Part shown: positions 9,007 through 18,230 of the stretch, piece by piece
Numbering within the stretch: position 1 is the stretch's first letter
How the letters are laid out: each line of letters begins with the position of its first letter
Assembly (NCBI GenBank): GCA_963669295.1
Contig: OY769938.1
Location: forward strand, 3,348,001 to 3,412,000
Length of the DNA stretch: 64,000 bases
Direction of reading: 5' to 3'
DNA from: G963669295 sp963669295
GTDB lineage: Bacteria; Bacteroidota; Bacteroidia; Flavobacteriales_D; CALLUQ01
The notes under the pieces: model-generated
What the model was told of the DNA's origin: nothing
Database searches by the model: none
The model's input: the letters and a program-made list of their open reading frames with translations, nothing else
Program-made: the position numbers and the translations under genes

Positions 9007-10098
9007 ATGAAGCGAATCCTAACCATCACCACCTTACTTTGGCTATTCTCTTTCATGGGATATGCTCAAAATAAGGATTCCCTTATTATTGCTAAAATCG
9101 ACTCGCTGGCAGCATTAGACTCCATCACCTACATCGATCCCGAGTCGGAAATACAATACAACAAGGGCATTACGGCATACGAAACCAAACAGTACGACCA
9201 GGCCATTATCCACTTCGACTCAGCACTGGCCATTACCCCTAATTTCGAGAAAGCCTTGTTTAACAGAGGCCTGGTGAAATACGAAAAGAAAACCTATGCC
9301 GATGCCATGACCGATTTTCAGAAAGTATTGGAAGTCAACCCTGAGGCCGACAATGCCTATTATCAAATGGCAAAGATAAAATACGATGAAGGCGATAAGG
9401 CAGGTGCTAAGCAATACTACACCGACGCCATTGCTAAAAACAATAAAGATGCACGGTACTATTACAACCGGGGAGTCATTAAATTTCTGGAAGAAGATTA
9501 TGAAGGAGCAAAAGGCGACTTTTCTGCTGCCCTGGTTATCGATCCTAAGCATGCCTATGCCTATAACGATCGGGCCAGCTCTAAGCGCAAGCTGGGCGAT
9601 AACAAAGGAGCCATTAAAGATTATGAAAAGGCCATCAAGAACAACCCATCATTAACCTTTTCGTTCAACAACCTTGGTTCTGCCAAACGCAACGAAGGCG
9701 ATTATGCTGGAGCAGTATTGGAATACACACAGGCCATTCGGTTAAAGCCCGATTATTATTTGGCCTATAACAACCGTGGCAGTGCCTATGTAGAACAAAA
9801 GAAATACCAGGAAGCCATTGCCGATTTTAACAAAGCCATTGAGTTGAAATCGGATTATGCCTATGCCTACAATAACCGCGCAGCGGCATACATTAAAATG
9901 GAAGAGTGGGACAAGGCTATTGCCGATTGCGACAAGGCCATTCAACTCGATCCTAACTACGGATTTGCTTACCTGAACAGGGGCATTGCCAAAGAAATGA
10001 AACGCCTGTTAGACGATGCCTGCTCCGATTGGAACAAGGCCACTGAATTGGGTATAAAAACGGCAAAAACCTATCACGATAACACCTGTAATTTCTAG
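9007..10098 (+). CDS. Secreted or periplasmic TPR-repeat protein
   Basis: 363 aa with signal peptide (MKRILTITTLLWLFSFMGYAQ). After a short linker the rest is a stack of about nine tetratricopeptide repeats, e.g. YNKGITAYETKQYDQAIIHF, YNNRGSAYVEQKKYQEAIAD and YLNRGIAKEMKRLLDDACSD. TPR stacks act as protein-binding scaffolds. The gene ends four bases before the PorE-like gene, so both are probably made from one mRNA and may act together in the envelope; that partnership is inference. Confidence 0.85.
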   Translation: MKRILTITTLLWLFSFMGYAQNKDSLIIAKIDSLAALDSITYIDPESEIQYNKGITAYETKQYDQAIIHFDSALAITPNFEKALFNRGLVKYEKKTYADAMTDFQKVLEVNPEADNAYYQMAKIKYDEGDKAGAKQYYTDAIAKNNKDARYYYNRGVIKFLEEDYEGAKGDFSAALVIDPKHAYAYNDRASSKRKLGDNKGAIKDYEKAIKNNPSLTFSFNNLGSAKRNEGDYAGAVLEYTQAIRLKPDYYLAYNNRGSAYVEQKKYQEAIADFNKAIELKSDYAYAYNNRAAAYIKMEEWDKAIADCDKAIQLDPNYGFAYLNRGIAKEMKRLLDDACSDWNKATELGIKTAKTYHDNTCNF

Positions 10099-10102
10099 CA
10101 CT

Positions 10103-12166
10103 ATGAGCAAGTTAAAAACCATCATCATCGGTGCAATTATGGGTGCTTTTGTAAGCAGCGGTTTTGCACAAAACGTGGAGTTCGAAAAAGACAATTTTAA
10201 AGACCGCAAGCAGGAATTTAAAGAAGCCATGAAAGAGATTAAGGCGGGCGACGAATATTGGGAAGAAGGCCCGTGGCGATACGTATTGGCGATTCCTCAT
10301 TATGAAAAAGCCTACAAATTTAATCCCAACAGTGCCATGCTTAACTTTAAGCTGGGCAATTGCTACCTCAACTCGGTTTCGAAATACAAAGCACAAGAAT
10401 ATTTCTTGAAAGCTTATAAGCTAAACCCTACTGTGCATCGTACCATTCACTTTTGCATTGCACAAGGCTATCACCTCAATTACGAATGGGACAAGGCGGT
10501 ATACGAATTTGAATTGTACCGCAAAACGTTGAGCCAAAAAGATGACATTGATGAAATCTTTTTGGTGAATAAGAAAATAGAAGAATGCAAAACAGGAAAG
10601 CGATTGATGCAAAAGCCTGAACGGGTATGGATCGATAACCTCGGCCCTGAGGTCAATTCCAAATATGCAGAATATAGTCCATTGATTACGGCCGACGAAT
10701 CGGTGATCATGTTTACCGCCCGTAGAGACAATACGGTAGGAGAAGGCATTGATGAGGGCGATTCTAAATACTTTGAAGACATCTACCTCGCTACCAAGAA
10801 AGATGGCAAGTGGGAAGCGTCGAAAAACATTGGTAAGCCCATTAACAGCGAAAACCACGACGCTACCGCAGGACTATCGCCCGATGGACAAACCCTTTAC
10901 ATTTTTTACGGACGCAAAAAAGGGGGCGACATTTATGTGTCGAAATTAGAAAACGGCATCTGGACCAAGCCCGAAGCATTGGGTAAAAACATCAATACCG
11001 ATTATCACGAATCTACTGCATGTTTATCGTACGACGGCAAACAACTGTACTTTGTAACCGATAAGCCCGGAGGTTTTGGAGGTAGAGATGTATACATCAG
11101 TACATGGGATGAAGAAAAAGAAAAATGGGGCCCGGGCGAAAACATTGGACCGGCCATCAACACCAAGTACGATGAAGCTGGTGTATTTATTCACCCCGAC
11201 GGACAAACCATGTACTTTGCCTCTAAAGGCCATGAAACCATGGGAGGGTACGATATTTTTTATACCAAGTTTAAGGAAGGGAAATGGACCAAGCCTATCA
11301 ACATAGGTTACCCCATCAATACTCCCGACGACGATGTACACTTTGTAGTATCGGCCAGTGGTCGGCATGGTTATTACTCTTCTTTTAGAAAAGATGGAGT
11401 AGGAGAGAAAGACCTTTACCTGGTGACTTTCCTCGGCCCTGAAAAGCAACCGTTAATGAACAACGAAGACAACCTCATGGCGAGCCTGGCACAACCGGTA
11501 AAAGAAAAAGCTATGGAACCTAAAGTGGAGGTGCGTGCCAGCAGGTTAGCTATTTTGAAAGGGATGATTCGCAATGCGAAGACATTGGAACCCATTGAGG
11601 CGAAGATTGAATTGATTGATAACGATAAAAATGCATTGGTGAGTGGATTTAAGTCGGATGCTAAATCAGGAAAGTACCTGGTATCGCTGCCAGCGGGTAA
11701 AAACTATGGCATTGCAGTAAAAGCAGATGGTTACCTGTTCCACTCCGAGAACTTCAACATTCCCGATTCTGCCGGGTATCGCGAATACGAAAAGAACATC
11801 GACCTGAAACAAATAGAAGTGGGCAATACCATTGTGTTGCGGAACATCTTTTTCGACACCGATAAGTACAGTTTGCGTAAAGCCTCTACCAATGAGTTGG
11901 AACGCTTAACCAAGTTGCTGAAAGACAACCCTACCATTCGCATTGAAATTTCGGGACATACCGATAGCCAGGGCTCCGACGAACACAATGAAACACTGTC
12001 GCACAATCGCGCCAAAACGGTGGTAGAGTACCTCACTAAAAATGGCATTGCCGGTGGTAGGTTAGAGTATAAAGGCTATGGTGAAAAACAACCCATTGCT
12101 TCCAACAAAACTGCCGAGGGCCGTCAGGAAAATCGTAGAACAGAATTTAAGATCTTAAGCAAGTAA
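10103..12166 (+). CDS. PorE-like outer-membrane protein: TPR, PD40 propeller, CRD, OmpA domain
   Basis: 687 aa with signal peptide (residues 1-23, ending GFAQ). Domain order: TPR-like helices (about 30-150), a WD40/PD40 beta-propeller (about 180-450) with repeats such as DATAGLSPDGQTLYIFYG, ESTACLSYDGKQLYFVTD and EAGVFIHPDGQTMYFAS, a carboxypeptidase-regulatory-like fold (about 490-570), and a C-terminal OmpA peptidoglycan-binding domain with NIFFDTDKYSL, ISGHTDSQGSDEHN and NRAKTVVEYL. This order equals that of the Porphyromonas T9SS component PorE, although paralogues with other roles are common and this one lacks a lipobox. It probably links outer-membrane machinery to peptidoglycan. Confidence 0.85.
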   Translation: MSKLKTIIIGAIMGAFVSSGFAQNVEFEKDNFKDRKQEFKEAMKEIKAGDEYWEEGPWRYVLAIPHYEKAYKFNPNSAMLNFKLGNCYLNSVSKYKAQEYFLKAYKLNPTVHRTIHFCIAQGYHLNYEWDKAVYEFELYRKTLSQKDDIDEIFLVNKKIEECKTGKRLMQKPERVWIDNLGPEVNSKYAEYSPLITADESVIMFTARRDNTVGEGIDEGDSKYFEDIYLATKKDGKWEASKNIGKPINSENHDATAGLSPDGQTLYIFYGRKKGGDIYVSKLENGIWTKPEALGKNINTDYHESTACLSYDGKQLYFVTDKPGGFGGRDVYISTWDEEKEKWGPGENIGPAINTKYDEAGVFIHPDGQTMYFASKGHETMGGYDIFYTKFKEGKWTKPINIGYPINTPDDDVHFVVSASGRHGYYSSFRKDGVGEKDLYLVTFLGPEKQPLMNNEDNLMASLAQPVKEKAMEPKVEVRASRLAILKGMIRNAKTLEPIEAKIELIDNDKNALVSGFKSDAKSGKYLVSLPAGKNYGIAVKADGYLFHSENFNIPDSAGYREYEKNIDLKQIEVGNTIVLRNIFFDTDKYSLRKASTNELERLTKLLKDNPTIRIEISGHTDSQGSDEHNETLSHNRAKTVVEYLTKNGIAGGRLEYKGYGEKQPIASNKTAEGRQENRRTEFKILSK

Positions 12167-13180
12167 ATGGATTCGCTCACCCAAATTGTATTGGGTGCTT
12201 CGGTTGGTGAGGCAGTACTGGGAAAGAAAGTAGGGAACAAAGCCATACTTTGGGGGGCCATAGCTGGTACCATTCCCGATTTGGATGTGTTTGTTGGACG
12301 GTTCTTCTCGGAAGTAGATAACTTGCTTATTCATCGCGGTTTTTCCCATTCCATTGCTTTTAGCATTTTATGTGCCCCGGTGCTGGCATGGATCATTCAT
12401 AAAATTCATAAAAAATCAGCTGCTACTTATAAAGACTGGGTAAAGCTGGCTTTTCTAGGATTGTTGACCCATCCGTTGTTGGATTGCTTTACCACGTGGG
12501 GCACCCAACTGTTTTGGCCATTCGATTACCGGGTGGCACTTAACAACATCTTTGTGGTTGATCCTTTGTACACACTGCCGTTTCTAATCTTTGTGGTTTG
12601 GTCGATGTTTAAAAGACGCGATACGCGTATGCGACGACGATTGAATTACATTGGCCTTACCATTAGCTCGTTGTACCTGGTGTTTTCGTTAATAGCAAAA
12701 TTTACAGCCATAGGGGTATTTGATAAGGCATTGAGCCAACAGCAAATTTCGCCTAAACATTACGATACCAAGCCCATGCCTTTCAGTACCATTTTATGGA
12801 CCGCCAATGCGGTGACTGAAAAAGAAGTATATGTGGGTTATTACTCGTTGTTAGATAGCCATGAAAACATCCGATTCGAACGCTTTGAACGAAACCTACA
12901 CTTGTTAGATAAATACCACATTAGAGAGCATGAAGACATTCAAAAGCTCATCTTTATTTCCAAAGGATTTTATGCCCTAACCAAAACCAAAGAAGGGGTG
13001 CAATTCCACGATTTACGCTTTGGCATTGCAGGGTTTAACAACACTACATTACAGGCAGTATTTGCGTATCAAATAGACATTTTGGGCAGTGGCGAGCAGC
13101 GTATCATCAACATTTATCCCAAACGGTTTACCGGCGATTTAGATTTTACCCCCATGTGGGAGCGCATGAAAGGCATTTAG
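12167..13180 (+). CDS. YdjM-like membrane-bound metal-dependent hydrolase (DUF457)
   Basis: 337 aa, starting directly at the stop of the OmpA-family gene (TAAATG junction). MDSLTQIVLGASVGEAVLG, GTIPDLDVFVG, HRGFSHSIAFS and HPLLDCFTTWGTQLFWPFD match the inner-membrane YdjM/DUF457 family and supply its conserved His and Asp metal ligands. Hydrophobic segments occur at about residues 20-35, 60-85, 95-115, 140-160 and 165-185. A soluble C-terminal domain of about 150 residues, longer than the minimal family, follows. The physiological substrate of the family is unknown. The 3' end overlaps the convergent lipoprotein gene by 4 nt. Confidence 0.82.
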   Translation: MDSLTQIVLGASVGEAVLGKKVGNKAILWGAIAGTIPDLDVFVGRFFSEVDNLLIHRGFSHSIAFSILCAPVLAWIIHKIHKKSAATYKDWVKLAFLGLLTHPLLDCFTTWGTQLFWPFDYRVALNNIFVVDPLYTLPFLIFVVWSMFKRRDTRMRRRLNYIGLTISSLYLVFSLIAKFTAIGVFDKALSQQQISPKHYDTKPMPFSTILWTANAVTEKEVYVGYYSLLDSHENIRFERFERNLHLLDKYHIREHEDIQKLIFISKGFYALTKTKEGVQFHDLRFGIAGFNNTTLQAVFAYQIDILGSGEQRIINIYPKRFTGDLDFTPMWERMKGI

Positions 13181-13809
13181 TTGTTAAAGTGATAGTCAAT
13201 TAAGATGCGCTTGCGGTTGCTTTGCTCCAATTGCACTACCCCAATATCTTCCTGAAACCACACCTTATTGTGCGCCTCATCTTCTTTTACCACCAAATTG
13301 GTAAAAGTACCTGCTGCAGTAACGATGGTATCGGGTACATGATACAGCCAATACGATGTAGCAATTTCACCATCAACAATGATGTTTTGTAAAATGGTAT
13401 CGCTCATAGTACCCGGAACGTAAAACGACAATTGCTTTACCTTACAATCACCAGTTTGTCCGTTGCCTGATAAAGCGAATAAGTTATTGCCCGAAATGTG
13501 TTGCGAAGGGCCTTGCGCATCATACTCCCACCACAAGTCGCTTTGAATAAACAGCGACCGGGTAATGGTATTGGTATCAATCATGGTGGCTATGATGTTA
13601 GCATTGCTGTCCCATAGCGTATCGGCATACACCCAAAAGTTGCCCACCTTCAACGGAATCAATACATCGTTTTGCGTAGAAGTATCGGCATTGGTAACTA
13701 CTGAATTGTTGTAAGTACAAGGCGCATTCGGATCGTTTTCCGGATCGTCGTCTTTACAAGCGAATAACGTTAGGGTGAGGAGAAGCAATGGAATATAAGT
13801 CCTAATCAT
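13177..13809 (-). CDS. Putative lipoprotein, unknown function
   Basis: 210 aa. MIRTYIPLLLLTLTLFACKDD has a lipobox with Cys near residue 18 followed by acidic residues. The mature part is beta-rich: LIPLKVGNFWVYADTLWD and AGTFTNLVVKEDEAHNKVWFQEDIGVVQLE resemble small lipoproteins of Bacteroidota that begin with a PLKVGNxWxY segment; no enzyme motif is visible. It has its own -7 element three bases before the ATG, predicting a leaderless mRNA, and possible alternative hairpins lie just upstream. Confidence 0.7.
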   Translation of the reverse strand: MIRTYIPLLLLTLTLFACKDDDPENDPNAPCTYNNSVVTNADTSTQNDVLIPLKVGNFWVYADTLWDSNANIIATMIDTNTITRSLFIQSDLWWEYDAQGPSQHISGNNLFALSGNGQTGDCKVKQLSFYVPGTMSDTILQNIIVDGEIATSYWLYHVPDTIVTAAGTFTNLVVKEDEAHNKVWFQEDIGVVQLEQSNRKRILIDYHFNN

Positions 13810-13812
13810 ATT

Positions 13813-13821
13813 GCAAAGTTA
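13813..13821 (-). promoter_or_regulatory. TAACTTTGC -7 element directly before a start codon
   Basis: On the minus strand TAACTTTGC is followed by AAT and then the ATG of the lipoprotein gene at 13809. The spacing places the transcription start at or within a base or two of the ATG, so there is no room for a ribosome binding site. The T-run of the upstream hairpin falls in the promoter spacer. Confidence 0.55.
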
Positions 13822-13827
13822 GGGAAT

Positions 13828-13878
13828 AAAAAGGCACCATGCCACCCATGTGCCTTTACTACTTATGCACATGGGTGG
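13828..13878 (-). terminator. Terminator hairpin with overlapping alternative (antiterminator-like) hairpin
   Basis: Read on the minus strand, AAAGGCACATG (13857-13847), a 5-nt loop and CATGGTGCCTTT (13841-13830) form a stem with one bulged base, followed by five T: a good intrinsic terminator for the BNR-repeat gene ending at 13911. The upstream segment CCACCCATGTGC (13878-13867) pairs perfectly over 12 bp with GCACATGGGTGG (13853-13842), which contains part of the terminator's 5' arm and its loop. The two structures exclude each other. Confidence 0.6.
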
Positions 13879-13910
13879 TGGTATAACCTTATTTTTAGCT
13901 GTGTTTTGGC

Positions 13911-16900
13911 CTATCGCTTGATGAGCTTTGTGGTATATACACCACTTTTAGTGTTTACCCTAACCACGTACAATCCGTTGGGTTGGCCGGCCATATCTAC
14001 TTCCATTTTTGATGTGTTGGCGCTATACTGTTGCGATTGCACTTGTTGTCCTACCGCATTGTATATTTCTACCGCTCCGGCTTCGTGGTGCTCAAATACG
14101 AGCGTAAACCGATCGTTAAACGGGTTGGGAAAGGCCTGTAAATCCTCTGGTTCTTTCCAACTGGCAACATGGTCGGTAAAATCATCGTAGAGGTTGAGGT
14201 TATCGAGGTACATAGTATTGCCCCACCCCGAAGCATTTTCTATGATAATTTGAACAGATGCCTCACCAATAAGGGTGTCGAGGTTTACTCGTTCGTTTCG
14301 CCATTCGTTGGTGTCGGGACTAAAGTAATTGGGATCGATGGAAACAGTGGTTAATCCAAACCCATAACCTTCCCAAACCTTCGTTTTCGTTTGCCCACAA
14401 TCTAAGGTGTAATAGATGCTTAACGTATCGGAGTAGAAGGGGCTGGACTTGGCATAAGCTACATCAAACGACAGTCGTACATAGGTACGGGTAGTGTCTG
14501 ACAGGTCCATTGCCGGGCTAATCAATTGATCGATTTGCCCTTGTGTACCGTTATTAAAATTATCGATAACCATGGAGGCGCTGCTAGTACCGAAAGCACC
14601 AGCGAATGCATTGCGCTGCCAGGTGTTGTTGTTGTCGGGGTTTTCTACTTTCCAATCTATTGGGGGGAAGGTAGCATTTTCAAACCCTTCTTGTATGGCC
14701 AATGGAATGGTAGCAGGCGATGCCACTGTGATGTATAATGTTTGGGTAATGGAGTCGCTGCCATTGGCATTGGTCACTACCAGTGAAGCATCGTAAGTGC
14801 CCACTGTAGGATAAATTACTGTAGGGTTTTGGTCGGTGGAGGTAGCAGGGGTGCCTCCAGGAAAATACCAGGTCCACCCTGGGGCATGATCAATAGACTG
14901 ATCATAAAACCGTACTTCCTGTCCAGGACATATGGTGGTGTTGCTGGATGTAAATTGTGCAATGGGTGGAGTAGTAGGAGGGGTATACACATCCGATTCC
15001 CAAATGCCGCGACCAAAAGTGGCTGCTCTAATTTTCCCCGACCCATAATGGATTTCAAATTCATTGACTTGTACCTTGGGCAGGTTATCCATAAACGGTT
15101 GCCAACCTGCCAAACTGCTGTCGCGGTAATAAATACCCATATCTGTACCTACGTATAGCCCACCATTGCTTCCATCCTGGTGGGTAACACAGTTTACTGG
15201 AATGTTGGGGAGGTTGTCGGTGTAATTGGTCCAGTTGTTTCCACCATCAGTAGTAACGTATATTTTTTCGCCATCCTCGAAACCAGAAAATGTGACCCAT
15301 ACAATTTCCGGGTCGTTGGGATGTACGGTGATGTAGGAGATGGATGCATTGGGAAAATTGTTGCTTACAATGCTCCAGTTAAGGCCACCATCACTGGTCA
15401 TGCGCATGGTGCTATAGGTGGCCGCATAAATATAATCGGAATTAGAAGGTGCTACAGTCAACGAGCGCAATGAGCTGTTTCCCCAGCTGGAAATAGGATT
15501 GAAGCTATTGCCCCCATTGGTGGATTTCCATACATTCAGAAACCCGGCATAAATGGTGTTGTTGTCGTTGGGGTCTAACAGAAAAGGGGTTACCCATGCA
15601 CCATTTTCATTGATGGTGCCTGTAATGCCAGAAAAGCTTTGCCCACGGTTGGTAGATTTGCGTAAACCACCATTTTGAGAACTGGAATACATCACATTGG
15701 TATTGGTGGGGTCGATGGCTGCTTCCATGCCATCAGCACCATATACATGCAACCACGTACCGGCATCCAATAAGTTACTGCCATTGTCTTGTGTTCCGCC
15801 AATGAGTACGCCAGCATCTTGCTGCGTACCTCCAAAGCGATAAAACTGGGTAATTTCCAATCCTTCCGAAAGGTCGCTCCATACCAGCCCATGGTTAGCG
15901 GAGCGAAACAGCCCCCCATCGCTACCGCAATACAAGCGATTGCCATAATATTCTAAGGTGTGAATGTCGGCATGTACATACCCTACATTGGCTGGATATA
16001 CCCAATGGGTGTTGATGTTCCAACTGGCACCACCGTTGGTAGATTTCCATACGTTAATGCCTCCCAGCAATACCGTGTTGGGGTTGGTGGGGGAAACCGC
16101 CAGGGCAATGTCGTACCAACTTTGTCCTCCCGATCCGCTACCATCTTCGGGGTAGCTAAACATGTTGGGGCTATCGGCGCGTAATGCAAAAGTAGTGCCC
16201 CCATCGGTAGAACGATAGATGCCCAGAAAACTGGCATCAACTTGATTGCCTACCAGGGCATAAATAATGTTTTCATCGGCAGGAGTTACGGCAATTTCCA
16301 TGCGGTTAACATCGCTTGGATTAGGTAGCCCTGCTGCGAAGCTCGTAAAGTTTTCACCGCCATCAATAGATTTAAAGAATGCATCGGAGCTGGCATACAT
16401 TTCGTCGGGGTTGCTCGTGTTGAGCTCAATGTCGCGGATCGAACCATTCAATACATGTTGCCACGAATCGCCAGCATCACTAGTTTTATACAACCCATTA
16501 TTGGTAGCTACCCACAGCACATTGTTATTGGTGGGGTGCATTAGCATTTTATGACATTGGCGGTTGGCCGAAGTGCTCCACTCCAATCCAGTGGAGTTCC
16601 AGGTATTACCACCATCAGTTGATTTTACCACTCCTATACTATAGCTTGAGCTTCCATCGCGGTCGCCAGTACCTACATAAATAACATCGGGATTGGTATG
16701 ATCAATGGCAATGGCCGACATGCCCATGGTTTCCAGTTGATCTGATAAGGGGAGCCATGTAGCACCATCATCTACCGATTTCCATAAGCCTCCTGACGGG
16801 GTGCCAGCGTAAAGGGTACTGCTATTGGTAGGGTCTACTACTACTACATTTATCCTGCCATTGCCTGGGTTGTACGATACACTTTGCCATGTAGCAGGCC

Positions 16901-17222
16901 CGAGGGGGCTCCAGTTGCCAGTAGATCGGTTATTGCTTTGGCCACGGTACCGTGCCATAAAGCGATTGAATTCATCCGCTACTTTGGTAGGGCTAAAGCG
17001 CTTTCCGGTAGGATATACGCGGGGCTCCATAAAGTGCTCCCAACGTTTGTATTGCTTCCACCCCTGGCCGCGTTCGTATCCACGTCCCTGCCAATGGCTG
17101 TTAAAGGATTGTTGCACATCATAGAAATTGGCATCGGGGTTTTCCATCAGCTCTACCCATTGTTGTGCGTGACTTAACTGGACGGTTAAAGCAGCAACAA
17201 AGGCAATCATCAAATTTTTCAT
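13911..17222 (-). CDS. Secreted sortilin/BNR-repeat protein with PKD domain and T9SS type A tail
   Basis: 1103 aa with signal peptide (ending LSHAQQ). Residues about 110-760 carry many sortilin/VPS10-like Asp-box blades, e.g. GGLWKSVDDGATW, VVKSTDGGNTW, VWKSTNGGASW and IYVTTDGGNNW, forming one or two beta-propellers. A PKD domain follows (about 770-860: GQEVRFYDQSIDHAPGWTWY, NPTVIYPTVGTYDASLVV), then a jelly-roll domain (about 870-1010), then the sorting tail LQAFPNPFNDRFTLVFEHHE ending YVVRVNTKSGVYTTKLIKR. Such proteins are often labelled glycosyl hydrolase, but no sialidase active-site set (Arg triad, Tyr/Glu) is evident, so adhesion or binding is safer. It lies 88 nt behind a PorP/SprF gene in the same direction. 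Confidence 0.85.
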   Translation of the reverse strand: MKNLMIAFVAALTVQLSHAQQWVELMENPDANFYDVQQSFNSHWQGRGYERGQGWKQYKRWEHFMEPRVYPTGKRFSPTKVADEFNRFMARYRGQSNNRSTGNWSPLGPATWQSVSYNPGNGRINVVVVDPTNSSTLYAGTPSGGLWKSVDDGATWLPLSDQLETMGMSAIAIDHTNPDVIYVGTGDRDGSSSYSIGVVKSTDGGNTWNSTGLEWSTSANRQCHKMLMHPTNNNVLWVATNNGLYKTSDAGDSWQHVLNGSIRDIELNTSNPDEMYASSDAFFKSIDGGENFTSFAAGLPNPSDVNRMEIAVTPADENIIYALVGNQVDASFLGIYRSTDGGTTFALRADSPNMFSYPEDGSGSGGQSWYDIALAVSPTNPNTVLLGGINVWKSTNGGASWNINTHWVYPANVGYVHADIHTLEYYGNRLYCGSDGGLFRSANHGLVWSDLSEGLEITQFYRFGGTQQDAGVLIGGTQDNGSNLLDAGTWLHVYGADGMEAAIDPTNTNVMYSSSQNGGLRKSTNRGQSFSGITGTINENGAWVTPFLLDPNDNNTIYAGFLNVWKSTNGGNSFNPISSWGNSSLRSLTVAPSNSDYIYAATYSTMRMTSDGGLNWSIVSNNFPNASISYITVHPNDPEIVWVTFSGFEDGEKIYVTTDGGNNWTNYTDNLPNIPVNCVTHQDGSNGGLYVGTDMGIYYRDSSLAGWQPFMDNLPKVQVNEFEIHYGSGKIRAATFGRGIWESDVYTPPTTPPIAQFTSSNTTICPGQEVRFYDQSIDHAPGWTWYFPGGTPATSTDQNPTVIYPTVGTYDASLVVTNANGSDSITQTLYITVASPATIPLAIQEGFENATFPPIDWKVENPDNNNTWQRNAFAGAFGTSSASMVIDNFNNGTQGQIDQLISPAMDLSDTTRTYVRLSFDVAYAKSSPFYSDTLSIYYTLDCGQTKTKVWEGYGFGLTTVSIDPNYFSPDTNEWRNERVNLDTLIGEASVQIIIENASGWGNTMYLDNLNLYDDFTDHVASWKEPEDLQAFPNPFNDRFTLVFEHHEAGAVEIYNAVGQQVQSQQYSANTSKMEVDMAGQPNGLYVVRVNTKSGVYTTKLIKR

Positions 17223-17244
17223 GTCTTAGGCGCAATTTAGAAAT

Positions 17245-17253
17245 GCAAAAATA
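17245..17253 (-). promoter_or_regulatory. TATTTTTGC promoter for the BNR-repeat gene
   Basis: On the minus strand TATTTTTGC matches TAnnTTTGC, with a TTTC 17 bases upstream as a weak -33 box. It is 22 nt before the ATG at 17222, giving a short leader. The BNR gene can therefore be transcribed independently of the PorP/SprF gene just upstream. Confidence 0.5.
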
Positions 17254-17309
17254 GGGCTTTATGCAACGTTGAAAGAAACTTTTCGACGAATATTATGGTA
17301 ATGTTACCA

Positions 17310-18227
17310 CTACCCTTTAATGAAATGATAGGTGAGCCGTAATTCGTGAGAGGGGCCAAGTGCCACACCATTCACATCAACAATCGAACGATCAAACGAA
17401 TAGGTAATTTGGAAGTTGCTGGCAATGAATCCGGCAATGATGTTGATGGACTTGCCCACCAGCTCATCTTCCGAACCATCGTTGGCCGATTCGTCGAAAT
17501 CGCTGCTATTGCCCATGCGGTAAAAACCACCAAGAATCAATTTTTGGTTCAATATAAAATTGCTACCGGCTTGTATTTCGGTATTGGAGGCCGATGTTTT
17601 GGTAAAAATGATGGGAGCCACTGTGGTTTGGTCATTGGCTTCAATGTTGAATCCCAGTGTAAAGAAATATTGCCGTTCGGTGTTAATAGAACCGTTGTTC
17701 CCAAAATCAAAGGCAGGTTCAACCACATGCGTAGAGGAAGCTCCCAATTGCACGGTGCTGGTGTGGTAGTATACTCCGGCACTCATATCGAAGTTCGATA
17801 CGGTGGTAGAGCTATTGTCGTTGGGGGCTGCGGCTGGCGTAGCATTGGGCAGGTTTTTGTTGTGCAACCCCAGGTCAACTCCTGCACGCAATTCGCCATT
17901 GCCTAACTCCAAATGATTGGCATAGGCCACCTTTACTTGTAAGGTATTCAACGAGCCTTCCCGTCCGGCAGCAGCGGTAAGCCCAAGGCCACCTATTCCT
18001 TCAAACCGTCCGTCGATGGCAAAAACACCATTCACCGGGTTGAAAGCAAAATTGGTCCACTGGTTGCGATACACCACTGTAGAGCGTACCATGGTGGAGT
18101 CTGACCCGGCATAGGCAGGGTTGTAGTACAAGGGGTTGAACATGAATTGCGAAAAAGTAGGGTCTTGCGCCTGAGCGGTGCTCAGCATGAGTATGAATAA
18201 TAGGAAAACCCCTGTTCTTTTTAGCAT
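17310..18227 (-). CDS. PorP/SprF-family outer-membrane protein
   Basis: 305 aa from the ATG at 18227; the frame is open further upstream, but MLKRTGVFLLFILMLSTAQA is a clear signal peptide. The mature start QDPTFSQFMFNPLYYNPAYAG is the hallmark of the PorP/SprF family, followed by YRNQWTNFAFNPVNG and alternating beta strands of a barrel ending ELRLTYHFIKG. PorP/SprF proteins sit in the outer membrane and help anchor or export specific T9SS cargos, most often type B. Here the neighbour in the same direction has a type A tail. A -7 box three bases before the ATG predicts a leaderless mRNA. Confidence 0.9.
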   Translation of the reverse strand: MLKRTGVFLLFILMLSTAQAQDPTFSQFMFNPLYYNPAYAGSDSTMVRSTVVYRNQWTNFAFNPVNGVFAIDGRFEGIGGLGLTAAAGREGSLNTLQVKVAYANHLELGNGELRAGVDLGLHNKNLPNATPAAAPNDNSSTTVSNFDMSAGVYYHTSTVQLGASSTHVVEPAFDFGNNGSINTERQYFFTLGFNIEANDQTTVAPIIFTKTSASNTEIQAGSNFILNQKLILGGFYRMGNSSDFDESANDGSEDELVGKSINIIAGFIASNFQITYSFDRSIVDVNGVALGPSHELRLTYHFIKG

Positions 18228-18230
18228 GAT

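Noticed and set aside
13911..17222. Sialidase or glycosyl hydrolase activity of the BNR-repeat protein
   Set aside because: Asp-box blades occur in many non-enzymatic propellers, and the sialidase arginine triad with the Tyr/Glu pair is not evident.
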